DNA of 10,463 nucleotides from CAIUKV01 sp041659105 (GCA_041659105.1 JBAZYX010000118.1:1-10463); one strand, 5' to 3'. Shown: positions 1 to 7,074, numbered from the stretch's first letter. Notes: generated by a model not told the origin, from the letters alone. A program made the numbers and translations.

Positions 1-16
1 ACCAGGGGAGACCGCG

Positions 17-340
17 ATGGGTGATGCGGCGTGGGGCGACGAGCTCCCGCTCACGACGGTCGAGTCGTTCGTCGCGGCCCTGATCGAGGCGGGTCCCGAG
101 GTGGCCGAGCACATGGTCAAGGCGGCCAACGAGCTGCTGCTCGCGGCGCAGGCCATCACGGCCGCGGCCGAGCGGCGCCTGGCCGAGCAGCGCCGCCTGC
201 GGGAGGAGGCCGAGGCCCGGGCTGCGGCCGAGGCCGCGGCGGCGCCGCCCGCCGAGCCCGCGCCGCCGGCCGACGCCACGGCGACCGAGCCCGGGTCCGG
301 TCACGGCCCGATCCTGCGGTCCGTGGACGAGGTCGCGTGA
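17..340 (+). CDS. small helical Ala-rich protein of unknown function
   Basis: A 107-residue protein that I do not recognise. Residues about 12-65 read as amphipathic helices rich in Ala, Glu, Leu and Arg, and the second part (about 50-75) could be a short coiled coil. From about 70 to 95 it becomes a low-complexity Ala/Pro/Glu linker, followed by a short conserved-looking tail (GPILRSVDEV). There is no signal peptide or membrane segment. The ATG at 17 is preceded by AGGGGAGA (4-11), a good Shine-Dalgarno sequence. The stop TGA overlaps the GTG start of the sugar kinase (GTGA), so the two are probably translationally coupled. In Streptomyces the glucokinase gene also has a small uncharacterised gene beside it, but I cannot show homology. 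The reading frame is well supported; the function is unknown. Confidence 0.8.
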   Translation: MGDAAWGDELPLTTVESFVAALIEAGPEVAEHMVKAANELLLAAQAITAAAERRLAEQRRLREEAEARAAAEAAAAPPAEPAPPADATATEPGSGHGPILRSVDEVA

Positions 341-1296
341 ACGCCACGGTCGGCGTCGATCTCGGGGGGACCCACATCCGGGTGGCAGTCGTCGACGACG
401 ATGGCACGATCCGCCACGAGCACAAGGGCGCGAGCCCGTCGGCGACGATCGAGGAGCTCGTGTCCGCGGTCGGCGTCGCGACCGCCGACCTGCTCGCCGC
501 GGCGAGGGCCGACGGGCTGACCGTGTCGGCCATCGGTGCGGGCGTCGCCGCGCTCGTCGACGACGACGGCGTCGCGCGCTACGCCCCCAACGTCCCCGCG
601 CTGGTGAACGCGCCCCTGCGCGACGACATCGCCGCGGCCACCGGCCTCGCCGCGATCGTCGACAACGACGCGAACGTGGCCGCCTGGGGCGAGCTCGCGC
701 ACGGCGCGATGCGGGGCATGCGCCACGCGCTGCTCCTCACGCTGGGCACCGGCATCGGCGGCGGCATCGTGGTCGACGGGCGCGTGTACCGCGGGGCCAA
801 CGGGTTCGCGGCCGAGGTGGGGCACTGGCAGTTCGACCCTCACTCGCGGATGTGCGCGTGCGGCCAGCCCGGGCACTGGGAGGCCTGGGGCTCGGGCACC
901 GCGCTCGGGGTGCTGGCCCGCGAGGTCGTCGCGCGCGGCGACGCCCCCAGCGTGCTCGCGGCGGCGGGCGGCTCGGTCGACGCGGTGACCGGCGAGCACG
1001 TCGGCCAGGCCGCGCTCGCGGGCGAGGCCGACGCGTTGGCGATCCTCGACACCTTCGCCGACTTCGTGGCCACCGGGTTCGCCGGGCTGGCCAACATCCT
1101 CGATCCCCAGGCGATCGTGATCAGCGGCGGCCTGGTGAACCTCGGCGACGTGCTCGTCGGCCGAATCCGCGACCGCTTCTGGCGCCACCTCGAGGCGCCG
1201 ACCTACCGGCCCGAGATCCCGATCGTCGCGGCCGAGCTCGGCGACCAGGCCGGCGTCATCGGCGCGGCGGTGCTCGCCCGCCAGGTGGCGTCCTAG
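337..1296 (+). CDS. ROK-family sugar kinase (probable glucokinase)
   Basis: 319 residues, the usual size for a cytoplasmic ROK glucokinase, which phosphorylates glucose or a related hexose at C6. Motifs in order: N-terminal phosphate-binding GVDLGGTHIR (6-15); DNDAN (109-113) with the likely catalytic base Asp111; the adenosine/phosphate loop GTGIGGG (137-143); EVGH (160-163); a zinc-site region with Cys173 and Cys175; and the C-terminal LDPQAIVISGG and GVIGAA segments. The usual third zinc cysteine (CxCGxxGCxE) is His180 here. The start is GTG at 337 overlapping the upstream stop, with GAGG at 329-332 as ribosome binding site; the frame is open further upstream, but that part is a shadow of the preceding gene. 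There is no N-terminal DNA-binding helix-turn-helix, so it is a kinase and not a ROK repressor. The exact sugar is inferred; mannose, N-acetylglucosamine or fructose kinase are alternatives. Confidence 0.9.
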   Translation: MNATVGVDLGGTHIRVAVVDDDGTIRHEHKGASPSATIEELVSAVGVATADLLAAARADGLTVSAIGAGVAALVDDDGVARYAPNVPALVNAPLRDDIAAATGLAAIVDNDANVAAWGELAHGAMRGMRHALLLTLGTGIGGGIVVDGRVYRGANGFAAEVGHWQFDPHSRMCACGQPGHWEAWGSGTALGVLAREVVARGDAPSVLAAAGGSVDAVTGEHVGQAALAGEADALAILDTFADFVATGFAGLANILDPQAIVISGGLVNLGDVLVGRIRDRFWRHLEAPTYRPEIPIVAAELGDQAGVIGAAVLARQVAS

Positions 1297-1299
1297 GGC

Positions 1300-2118
1300 A
1301 TGGGCGCGCCGCGCGTCGGTCTCACCCTCCCGTCGTTCGTTCGCGACCCCGACGAGGTGTTCGCGGTCGTCGAGGCCGCCGAAGCGGCGGGGCTCGACGG
1401 CGTCTTCTGCTACGACCACATCTTCCGCGTCGCCGCCGACGGCTCGCACCGCCCCGCGCTCGAGAGCACGGCGTTGCTCGGCGCGGTGGCTTCGATGTCG
1501 TCCCGGCTGTTCGTCGGCTCACTCGTCATCCGCGCGTCGCTCCGACCTGCGGCGCTCACGGCGCTCACGCTCTCGACCGTCAACCGGATCGCCGGAGGCC
1601 GGGTGATCGGGGCGATCGGAGCGGGCGACAGCGAGAGCGAGCGTGAGAACGAGCAGTTCGGGCTGGAGTTCGGCTCCATGGACGACCGCATGACCGAGCT
1701 GCGCACCACCGTGCGCACGACCCGTGACCAGGGCTTTCCCGTCTGGGTGGGCGGGCTGCACCGCGACGTGCGTGCGCTGGCCGCGGCCGAGGCCGATGGA
1801 TGGAATCGCTGGGGTGGTGACGTCGACCGCTTCCGCGAGCAGGCCGCGGGGGTCACGGCCGCGGCCGTGCGTCATCCGTTCGAGTGCTCGTGGGGCGGTC
1901 TCGTGGTGACGGACCGCGACGACGACGCGGCGCGGGTCAAGGCCGAGCGGCTGGGCGCGGGCCCGGGCACGCTCGTGGGCGGCCCGGCCAACATCGCCGC
2001 CGCGTTCGCCGAGTACGCCGACGCCGGTGCCGCGTGGGTGATCGCCGGCCCCGTCGACGCCCGCGATCCCGCCAACGCGGCGGTCCTCGCCGAGGTGAAG
2101 ACGCACCTCGGCGTCTAA
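1300..2118 (+). CDS. short LLM-class (luciferase-like, F420/flavin) oxidoreductase
   Basis: 272 residues of a luciferase-like TIM-barrel oxidoreductase; actinobacterial members usually use coenzyme F420. Family features are the N-terminal VGLTLPSF strand, AAEAAGLDGVFCYDH (24-38), LFVGSLVIRASLRPAALTAL, the IAGGRVIGAIGAGDSE phosphate-binding segment and FPVWVGG before the C-terminal part of the barrel. It is shorter than most family members (about 290-340). The segment that normally lies between the GxG loop and the P-V-W-V-G-G strand, with a W-x(n)-G-x-Y and Pro-rich stretch, is largely missing. It starts three bases after the kinase stop, so it is probably in the same transcript; the Shine-Dalgarno sequence is weak (AGGTGG at 1283-1288 is far). 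Substrate unknown. Neighbouring a sugar kinase invites comparison with F420-dependent glucose-6-phosphate dehydrogenase, which is in the same superfamily, but the sequence lacks that enzyme's characteristic segments. Confidence 0.82.
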   Translation: MGAPRVGLTLPSFVRDPDEVFAVVEAAEAAGLDGVFCYDHIFRVAADGSHRPALESTALLGAVASMSSRLFVGSLVIRASLRPAALTALTLSTVNRIAGGRVIGAIGAGDSESERENEQFGLEFGSMDDRMTELRTTVRTTRDQGFPVWVGGLHRDVRALAAAEADGWNRWGGDVDRFREQAAGVTAAAVRHPFECSWGGLVVTDRDDDAARVKAERLGAGPGTLVGGPANIAAAFAEYADAGAAWVIAGPVDARDPANAAVLAEVKTHLGV

Positions 2119-2133
2119 GCCGGGCGCGGCGGA

Positions 2134-2775
2134 CTACTCGTCGCCGAAGTATTCGCGTGCCGACTCGGGCTTGAGGGTCACGAACAGCCCCTCGGCCTCG
2201 GCGGTGAGCACGTCGCCCGCGTGGATCGTGCCGCGGGTGCGCATGCGCCGGCCCTCGTGGTGCTCGATCCACGCGGTCATCCGCAGCTCCCGCCCGAGGG
2301 GCGTGGGCTTGCGGTAGCGCACCGACAGGCGGCCGGTGAGGCCGCCTTGCCCGTTGAGGACGGTGACCATCCCGAACAGCTCGTCGAACGCGAGCGCGAC
2401 GATGCCACCGTGCACGTAGCCGGGCGGCCCCTCGTACGCGGGACCGAAGATCACCCGCACGTCGAGCACGCCGTCCGCGAGCTCGTAGCGGGCGCCCGGG
2501 GAGATCGGGTGCGCACGGCCCACGAGCAGGCTGCGGGGCAGGTAGTCGCCGTAGCGCCGCTCCGCCCGGTACCGGGTCGAGGCCGACGACGACGTGCCCG
2601 CGCGCAGCGACGCGGTGACCGCGTCGATCGCGTCGGCGGCCGCGCCGAGCGCGGGGTCGTCGTCGGCGTCGAGCGGGTCGACCGCGGCGACCGCCTCGAT
2701 GAGCGCGCGTGTCGACTCGGCCAGCCGGATGCGATCGGCGCCGACGCGCTGCTCGGCGTCGGGCACGGGTGGCAC
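2134..2775 (-). CDS. PaaI-type hotdog-fold acyl-CoA thioesterase
   Basis: 213 residues. The N-terminal ~85 residues are a helical, Ala-rich extension. The C-terminal part is a single 4HBT/PaaI hotdog domain: LDVRVIFGPAYEGPPGYVHGG with the signature HGG at 122-124, the following helix ALAFDELFG with Asp131/Glu132 as candidate catalytic acids, then strands RLSVRYRKPTPLGRELRMTA. Such enzymes hydrolyse acyl-CoA thioesters in the cytoplasm; the acyl group cannot be told from sequence. I choose GTG at 2775 as start: it overlaps the TAG stop of the upstream crotonase (TAGTG), and AAGGG lies six bases before it. The next in-frame GTG is at 2766. The overlap with an enoyl-CoA hydratase supports a joint role in acyl-CoA turnover. 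It converges on the LLM gene with 15 bp between their stops. Confidence 0.85.
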   Translation of the reverse strand: MPPVPDAEQRVGADRIRLAESTRALIEAVAAVDPLDADDDPALGAAADAIDAVTASLRAGTSSSASTRYRAERRYGDYLPRSLLVGRAHPISPGARYELADGVLDVRVIFGPAYEGPPGYVHGGIVALAFDELFGMVTVLNGQGGLTGRLSVRYRKPTPLGRELRMTAWIEHHEGRRMRTRGTIHAGDVLTAEAEGLFVTLKPESAREYFGDE

Positions 2776-3584
2776 TACTTGCCCTTGAACTCGGGCTTGC
2801 GCTTCTCGGCGAAGGCCTTTGGGCCCTCCTTCGCGTCCTCGCTCGCGAAGACCTCCCACCCGATCGGGTCCTGGTGGGCCATCGCGTCGGCGTCGGTCAT
2901 GTGCTCCGTCTCGCGCCACGCTCGCAGGATCGCCTTGATCGACAGCGGCCCGTTCTCGGCGATCTGGCGCGCGATGCCCACCGCGACCGGGAGGGCCTGG
3001 CCGTCGGGGACGACCCGGCCGATCAGGCCGATCGCCTGGGCCTCGTGCGCGCTCACCGGACGCGCGGTGAGGAGGATGTCCATGGCCACCGTGTAGGGGA
3101 TCTGGCGGGGGAGCCGGCAGGCCGAGCCGCCGAGCGGGAACAGGCCGCGCTTGGCCTCCCACACCCCGAAGATCGCGCTCTCGCCCGCGACCCGGATGTC
3201 GGTGCCCTGGAGGATCTCGGTGCCGCCGGCCACCGCGTAGCCCTCGACCGCGGCGATGATCGGCTTCGTGCACCGGTAGTCGCGCAGGAGCGCCTTCCAG
3301 TGGAGGTTGGGCTCCTCCTGCATGCGGCGCTCCACGTACTCGCTGCGCGGTGCACCCATGCTCACGAGGTCCATGCCCGAGCAGAAGTGACCGCCCGCGC
3401 CGGTGAGCACGCCGCAGTGCACGTCGTCGTGGTCGTCGATGTAGGTGTAGGCGTCGGCGAGGCCGACGAGCATCGGCGCGCTCAGCGCGTTGCGCTTGTC
3501 GGGTCGGTTCATCGTCATGACGACGACGCTGCCGTCGCGCTCGACGATGCAGTTCTCGGTGGAGAAGGACAGGATCTCGGACAT
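2775..3584 (-). CDS. crotonase-family enoyl-CoA hydratase (EchA19-like)
   Basis: 269 residues, full-length crotonase. The oxyanion-hole region is GAGGHFCSGMDL (62-73), and the second half of the hole and helix dipole is AVEGYAVAGGTEILQG (112-127). Glu123 and Glu143 are 20 residues apart, as are the two catalytic glutamates of rat enoyl-CoA hydratase (144/164), so trans-2-enoyl-CoA hydration is the expected reaction. Recalled from memory, the blocks GGTEILQGTDIRVAGESA, GGSACRLPRQIPYT and DAKEGPKAFAEKR closely match mycobacterial EchA19, an enzyme of cholesterol side-chain breakdown; orthology was not tested. ATG at 3584 has no clear Shine-Dalgarno sequence, but a TANNNT -10 box lies eight bases upstream. 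The thioesterase follows with a one-base overlap. Generic fatty-acid beta-oxidation is the alternative role. Confidence 0.92.
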   Translation of the reverse strand: MSEILSFSTENCIVERDGSVVVMTMNRPDKRNALSAPMLVGLADAYTYIDDHDDVHCGVLTGAGGHFCSGMDLVSMGAPRSEYVERRMQEEPNLHWKALLRDYRCTKPIIAAVEGYAVAGGTEILQGTDIRVAGESAIFGVWEAKRGLFPLGGSACRLPRQIPYTVAMDILLTARPVSAHEAQAIGLIGRVVPDGQALPVAVGIARQIAENGPLSIKAILRAWRETEHMTDADAMAHQDPIGWEVFASEDAKEGPKAFAEKRKPEFKGK

Positions 3585-3592
3585 AGCCGCGC

Positions 3593-3598
3593 AGGTTA
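3593..3598 (-). promoter_or_regulatory. putative -10 box of the enoyl-CoA hydratase/thioesterase operon
   Basis: TAACCT on the minus strand matches the actinobacterial -10 pattern TANNNT and ends eight bases before the ATG at 3584. Transcription would begin within about two bases of the start codon. It sits inside the 15-bp gap after the HAD gene stop, so the crotonase could be transcribed independently of it. No -35 box is obvious. Confidence 0.4.
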
Positions 3599-3599
3599 C

Positions 3600-4304
3600 T
3601 TACGGCGCAAGGAGGGGCACGACGTCGGCGAGGTGGCGGACGCGCACGACGTCGGCGTCGGGATGGTGGTCGTAGGGGTCGACGAGCACGGGGTGGACCC
3701 CCGCGGCCCGGGCCCCGACCACGTCGGCCGCCGGGGTGTCGCCCACGTGGACCGTGTGCTCCGGGGCCACGCCGAGCGCGTCGAGCGCGAGGCGGAAGAT
3801 CGCGGGATCGGGCTTGGACACGCCGACCACGCCCGAGTCGAGCACGGCACCCACGTCCACGCCCGCGCCCGGCCCCACCTGGCAGATCCCGTCGGCCCGG
3901 AGCTGCGCCTCGACCGTGCCGTCGGCGTTGGACACCACGGCGATCCGCACCCCCAGCGCGGCGATCGCCACCAGGGCCTCGCGGGCGCCGGGGACCTCAC
4001 GGGTCCACACGTCGCCCTTCCCGAACTCCTCGAGCAGCACCGAGCGGGCGTGTTCGAGCCGGTGCTCGGGCACCCCGTGGACCCTGGCGTAGGCCAGGTT
4101 GTAGGCGTGCCACACGCTGTGGTCGGACGTGAAGTCGTCGGTGGCGGCCACCCCGGCGAAGTGGGCCCGGTCCAGGTCGTCGTGCTCGGGATCGATGTCG
4201 AGGCGGGCGAGCGCGGCCCGCATCCGGTCGTGGTCGGGGAGGTAGACGACCCCGCCCAGGTCCACGAGCACGGCGTCGATGCGCTTCCAGGGGACGTCGG
4301 GCAC
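3600..4304 (-). CDS. HAD-superfamily hydrolase (phosphatase-like)
   Basis: 234 residues from GTG 4304. The four HAD motifs are present: I, VLVDLGGVVY with nucleophile Asp15; II, VVSNADGT with Ser125; III, GVSKPDP with Lys164; IV, HVGDTPAADVVGARAAG with Asp189. The second Asp of the usual DxD in motif I is Gly, as in the DLG(G/N)V subgroup (YihX-like sugar-phosphate phosphatases and haloacid-dehalogenase relatives), so phosphatase is likely but not certain. A helical cap of about 80 residues lies between motifs I and II. The frame is open upstream to 4532, but that part overlaps the divergent aminotransferase; GTG 4304 starts just before motif I and sits six bases after a TACGTT -10 box, which supports a leaderless transcript. 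Cytoplasmic; natural substrate unknown. Confidence 0.85.
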   Translation of the reverse strand: MPDVPWKRIDAVLVDLGGVVYLPDHDRMRAALARLDIDPEHDDLDRAHFAGVAATDDFTSDHSVWHAYNLAYARVHGVPEHRLEHARSVLLEEFGKGDVWTREVPGAREALVAIAALGVRIAVVSNADGTVEAQLRADGICQVGPGAGVDVGAVLDSGVVGVSKPDPAIFRLALDALGVAPEHTVHVGDTPAADVVGARAAGVHPVLVDPYDHHPDADVVRVRHLADVVPLLAP

Positions 4305-4310
4305 CCCCGA

Positions 4311-4316
4311 AACGTA
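4311..4316 (-). promoter_or_regulatory. putative -10 box of the HAD hydrolase gene (leaderless)
   Basis: TACGTT on the minus strand, followed by six bases and then the GTG start at 4304. The spacing puts the transcription start on or next to the start codon. It lies 24 bp from the opposite-facing -10 box of the aminotransferase gene. Confidence 0.45.
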
Positions 4317-4340
4317 CCGGGGCTCCGAGGGGTGGACGGC

Positions 4341-4346
4341 TAGGTT
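4341..4346 (+). promoter_or_regulatory. putative -10 box of alaC (leaderless)
   Basis: TAGGTT fits TANNNT and is followed by seven bases and then the ATG at 4354. There is no purine-rich ribosome binding site before this ATG, which fits a leaderless mRNA starting at the A of ATG. No clear -35 hexamer is seen 16-18 bp upstream. Confidence 0.5.
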
Positions 4347-4353
4347 TGCCCGA

Positions 4354-5529
4354 ATGGAGTTTCGCCGGATCAACGGTTTGCCGCCGTACGTCTTCGGGAT
4401 CATCGACGCCCTCAAGATGGAGTCCCGCCGAGCCGGTGACGACGTCGTCGACCTCGGGTTCGGCAACCCCGACCTGCCCTCGCCCGACATCGCGGTCGAC
4501 AAGCTCGTGGAGGCGGTGCGCAACCCCCGCAACCACCGCTACTCGCAGAGCCGGGGCATCCCCAAGCTCCGGGCCGCGATCGCGCACCTGTACCACCGCA
4601 AGTTCGGGGTGGAGCTCGACCCCGAGACCGAGGCCTGCATCTCGATCGGGGCCAAGGAGGGCTTCTCCCACCTGATGTGGGTGCTCCTCGGTCCCGGCGA
4701 CGCCGCGCTCGTGCCGAGCCCGTCGTACCCGATCCACATCTGGGGTCCGATCCTCGCCGGCGCGGAGGTGCGCCACGTCCGCCTCGGCCCCCAGCAGGAC
4801 TTCTTCGAGAACCTGCTCGAGGCGTGGGAGGACTCCTGGCCGCGGCCGAAGGTCATCGTGCTGTCGTTCCCGCACAACCCGACCACCGCGTGCGTCGACC
4901 TCGACTTCATGACGCGCATGGTCGACTTCGCGCGCGAGCACGAGGTGCTCCTCGTGCACGACTTCGCGTACGCCGACCTCGGCTTCGACGGCTACGACCC
5001 GCCGTCGATCCTCCAGGTCCCGGGTGCGAAGGACGTCGCCGTCGAGCTGTACACGCTGACCAAGTCGTTCTCGATGGCCGGCTGGCGGGTCGGGTTCCTG
5101 GTGGGCAACGCCGAGGTCGTCGCTGCGCTGGCCAAGATCAAGAGCTACCTCGACTACGGCACGTTCCAGCCGATCCAGATCGCGGCGACCGTCGTGATGA
5201 ACGAGCTGCCCGACTACCCGAAGGAAGCGAACGCCATCTACCTCGGCCGGCGCGACGCGCTCGTCGACGGGCTCGCCCGGGTGGGGTGGGAGATCGAGAA
5301 GCCCAAGGGCACGATGTTCGTGTGGGCGCCGATCCCGGAGGCCTACAAGGAGCTCGGCAGCCTCGAGTTCGCCAAGATGCTGGTGAAGGAGGCCAAGGTC
5401 GCCGTCTCGCCCGGCATGGGCTTCGGCCCCGGCGGCGAGGGCTTCGTGCGCTTCGCGCTCGTGGAGAACGAGCAGCGCATCGGCCAGGCCGTGCGCGGCA
5501 TCAAGCGCGCCCTCCCCAAGCTCGGCTGA
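4354..5529 (+). CDS. alaC: alanine/glutamate-pyruvate aminotransferase, AlaC type
   Basis: 391 residues, a fold-type I class I/II aminotransferase that makes alanine from pyruvate with glutamate as amino donor, in the cytoplasm with PLP. The N-terminal RRINGLPPYVFGIIDALKMESRR closely matches E. coli AlaC (RIDRLPPYVFNITAELKMAARR, from memory), as do VPSPSYPIHIWG, NPTTACVDLDF, VHDFAYADL, YTLTKSFSMAGWRVGF, KIKSYLDYGTFQPIQ and GSLEFAKMLVKEAKVAVSPG. The PLP Schiff-base lysine is Lys237 and the substrate-carboxylate arginine is Arg366 (FVRFALVEN). The frame is open upstream to 4279, but similarity begins at ATG 4354, which also has a well-placed -10 box. It lacks the roughly 20-residue C-terminal tail of the E. 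coli protein. It is transcribed alone, divergent from the HAD gene and convergent with glpK. Confidence 0.93.
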   Translation: MEFRRINGLPPYVFGIIDALKMESRRAGDDVVDLGFGNPDLPSPDIAVDKLVEAVRNPRNHRYSQSRGIPKLRAAIAHLYHRKFGVELDPETEACISIGAKEGFSHLMWVLLGPGDAALVPSPSYPIHIWGPILAGAEVRHVRLGPQQDFFENLLEAWEDSWPRPKVIVLSFPHNPTTACVDLDFMTRMVDFAREHEVLLVHDFAYADLGFDGYDPPSILQVPGAKDVAVELYTLTKSFSMAGWRVGFLVGNAEVVAALAKIKSYLDYGTFQPIQIAATVVMNELPDYPKEANAIYLGRRDALVDGLARVGWEIEKPKGTMFVWAPIPEAYKELGSLEFAKMLVKEAKVAVSPGMGFGPGGEGFVRFALVENEQRIGQAVRGIKRALPKLG

Positions 5530-5552
5530 CGCGGCCCGCTCGGCCAAGCCCC

Positions 5553-5600
5553 CTGTTTGGACCGTTTGTAGGCCTATGGGCCTACAAAACGTCCAAACAG
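5553..5600. terminator. 48-bp inverted repeat, probable bidirectional terminator of alaC and glpK
   Basis: Two 22-base arms (5553-5574 and 5579-5600) pair at 20 of 22 positions around a TATG loop; the only mismatches are two adjacent positions in the middle of the arms. The outer part is CTGTTTGGAC/GTCCAAACAG and the inner part TTGTAGGCC/GGCCTACAA. It lies between the convergent 3' ends, 23 bp after the alaC stop. The right arm and the loop encode the last residues and stop of glpK. The arms are markedly richer in A/T than their surroundings. Neither side has a clear U-tract, so it resembles the U-less terminators of actinobacteria. A dispersed repeat or protein-binding site is the alternative. 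Confidence 0.7.
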
Positions 5601-7073
5601 ACGGGCGCACTCGACCGCCTGTTGCCACTGGGCGTAGCGGGCGTCGATCTCGGCCCGGTCGGCGGTGGGGGTGAAGCGGCCGTCGTCGTGCCAGTGGGCG
5701 GACACGTCGTCGACGTCGTCCCACACGCCCTCGGCGAGCCCGGCGAGGAACGCGGCGCCGAGCGCCGTCGTCTCACTCACCGCGGAGCGCCGGACCTCGG
5801 TGCCGAGCACGTCGGCCTGGAACGCGCAGAGCAGGTCCATCACGCTCGCGCCGCCGTCGATGCGCAACGACGGGACCGTGCGGCCCGCGGCGGCGGTCAT
5901 CGCGTCGACGACGTCGCGGGTCTGCCATGCCATCGCCTCGATCGCGGCGCGCACCAGGTGCGCTCGCGTGGTGCCGCGGGTGATGCCGACGATCGTGCCG
6001 CGGGCGTACGGGTCCCAGTACGGCGCGCCGAGCCCGGTGAGCGCCGGGACGAACATCACGCCACCGGTGTCGGGAACGCTGGCGGCGAGCGGGCCCGCGT
6101 CCGACGACGACGCCAGGATGCCGAGCCCGTCGCGCAGCCACTGGATCGCCGCACCGGTGACGAACACCGCGCCCTCGAGCGCGTAGGTCACGGTGTCGCC
6201 GATCTGCCACGCGACCGTGGTGAGCAGCCCGTCGACCGGCGCGGGCATCGTGTCGCCCACGTTCATCAACACGAACGACCCGGTGCCGTAGGTGTTCTTC
6301 GTCTGACCGGGGACCACGCACGCCTGCCCGAACAGCGACGCCTGCTGGTCGCCCGCGATGCCGCTCACCGGGACGCGCAGCCCGGCCGCCCGCTCGGGGA
6401 CCGTCACCCCGAAGCGCCCGGAGCTGGGCATCACCGCGGGAAGGCATGCGGTGGGGACCCCGAACAGGTCGGCGAGCTCGGTCGACCACGCCCGCGCCCC
6501 GATGTCGTAGAGGAGGGTGCGGCTCGCGTTTGCCGGCTCGGTCGCGTGCACCCCGCCGTCGGGACCGCCGGTGAGGTGCCACAGGAGCCAGGTGTCGACC
6601 GTGCCCACGGCGAGGTCCGCGTCGGCCGACACCCCGCCGTCGTGCAGGAGCCACGCGAGCTTGGTGGCGGAGAAGTACGGGTCGAGGATCAGTCCGGTCC
6701 GGGCCCGCACGAGGGGCTCGTGGCCCGCGGCCCGGAGCCGGTCGCAGGTGGCGGCCGTGCGCCGGTCCTGCCAGACGATCGCCCGGTGGCGCGGAACGCC
6801 GGTGCTGCGGTCCCACGCGACGACCGTCTCGCGCTGGTTCGTGATGCCGATGGCGGCGACGGTCTCGCCCTGCCGCTCCACCGTGGCGGCCACTTCGCGC
6901 AGGGTGGCGAGCGCGGCGGCGAGGATGTCGTCGGCGTCGTGCTCGACCCAGCCAGGCTGCGGGAAGTGCTGCGGGAACTCGCGGTAGGCCATCGCCCCGG
7001 GCCGGCCGTCGGCGCCGACCGCGAGGGTCCGCACCCCGGTGGTGCCGGCGTCGATGGCGAGGACGACGGCCAC
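5574..7073 (-). CDS. glpK: glycerol kinase
   Basis: 499 residues, the standard length for this FGGY-family kinase, which makes sn-glycerol-3-phosphate from glycerol and ATP. Features in order: AIDAGTTGVRT (ATP-phosphate loop), PGWVEHDADDI, IGITNQRETVVAWDR, IVWQDRRTA, TGLILDPYFSATK, GTVDTWLLW, NASRTLLYDI, GIAGDQQASLFGQ with catalytic-base candidate Asp242 (Asp245 in E. coli), KNTYGTGSFVLMN, LEGAVFVTGAAIQWLRD, GLGAPYWDPYARG and RIDGGASVMDLLCAFQADVLG. The start is GTG at 7073, one base after the TGA of the upstream PH-like gene, so both are probably on one transcript. The last residues (LFGRFVGP) lie in the arm of the inverted repeat and replace the usual family tail. No glpF, glpD or glpR is adjacent. 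Confidence 0.96.
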   Translation of the reverse strand: MAVVLAIDAGTTGVRTLAVGADGRPGAMAYREFPQHFPQPGWVEHDADDILAAALATLREVAATVERQGETVAAIGITNQRETVVAWDRSTGVPRHRAIVWQDRRTAATCDRLRAAGHEPLVRARTGLILDPYFSATKLAWLLHDGGVSADADLAVGTVDTWLLWHLTGGPDGGVHATEPANASRTLLYDIGARAWSTELADLFGVPTACLPAVMPSSGRFGVTVPERAAGLRVPVSGIAGDQQASLFGQACVVPGQTKNTYGTGSFVLMNVGDTMPAPVDGLLTTVAWQIGDTVTYALEGAVFVTGAAIQWLRDGLGILASSSDAGPLAASVPDTGGVMFVPALTGLGAPYWDPYARGTIVGITRGTTRAHLVRAAIEAMAWQTRDVVDAMTAAAGRTVPSLRIDGGASVMDLLCAFQADVLGTEVRRSAVSETTALGAAFLAGLAEGVWDDVDDVSAHWHDDGRFTPTADRAEIDARYAQWQQAVECARLFGRFVGP

Positions 7074-7074
7074 G

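Noticed and set aside
31..336. N-terminal extension of the ROK kinase frame, open from 31
   Set aside because: It reads as Arg/Gly-rich sequence typical of a shifted frame and overlaps a better-supported gene; ROK similarity starts exactly at the GTG at 337.
4305..4532. Upstream extension of the HAD hydrolase with ATG starts inside alaC
   Set aside because: It would overlap the divergent aminotransferase by about 180 bp and adds nothing resembling a HAD cap or signal; GTG 4304 has a suitable promoter.
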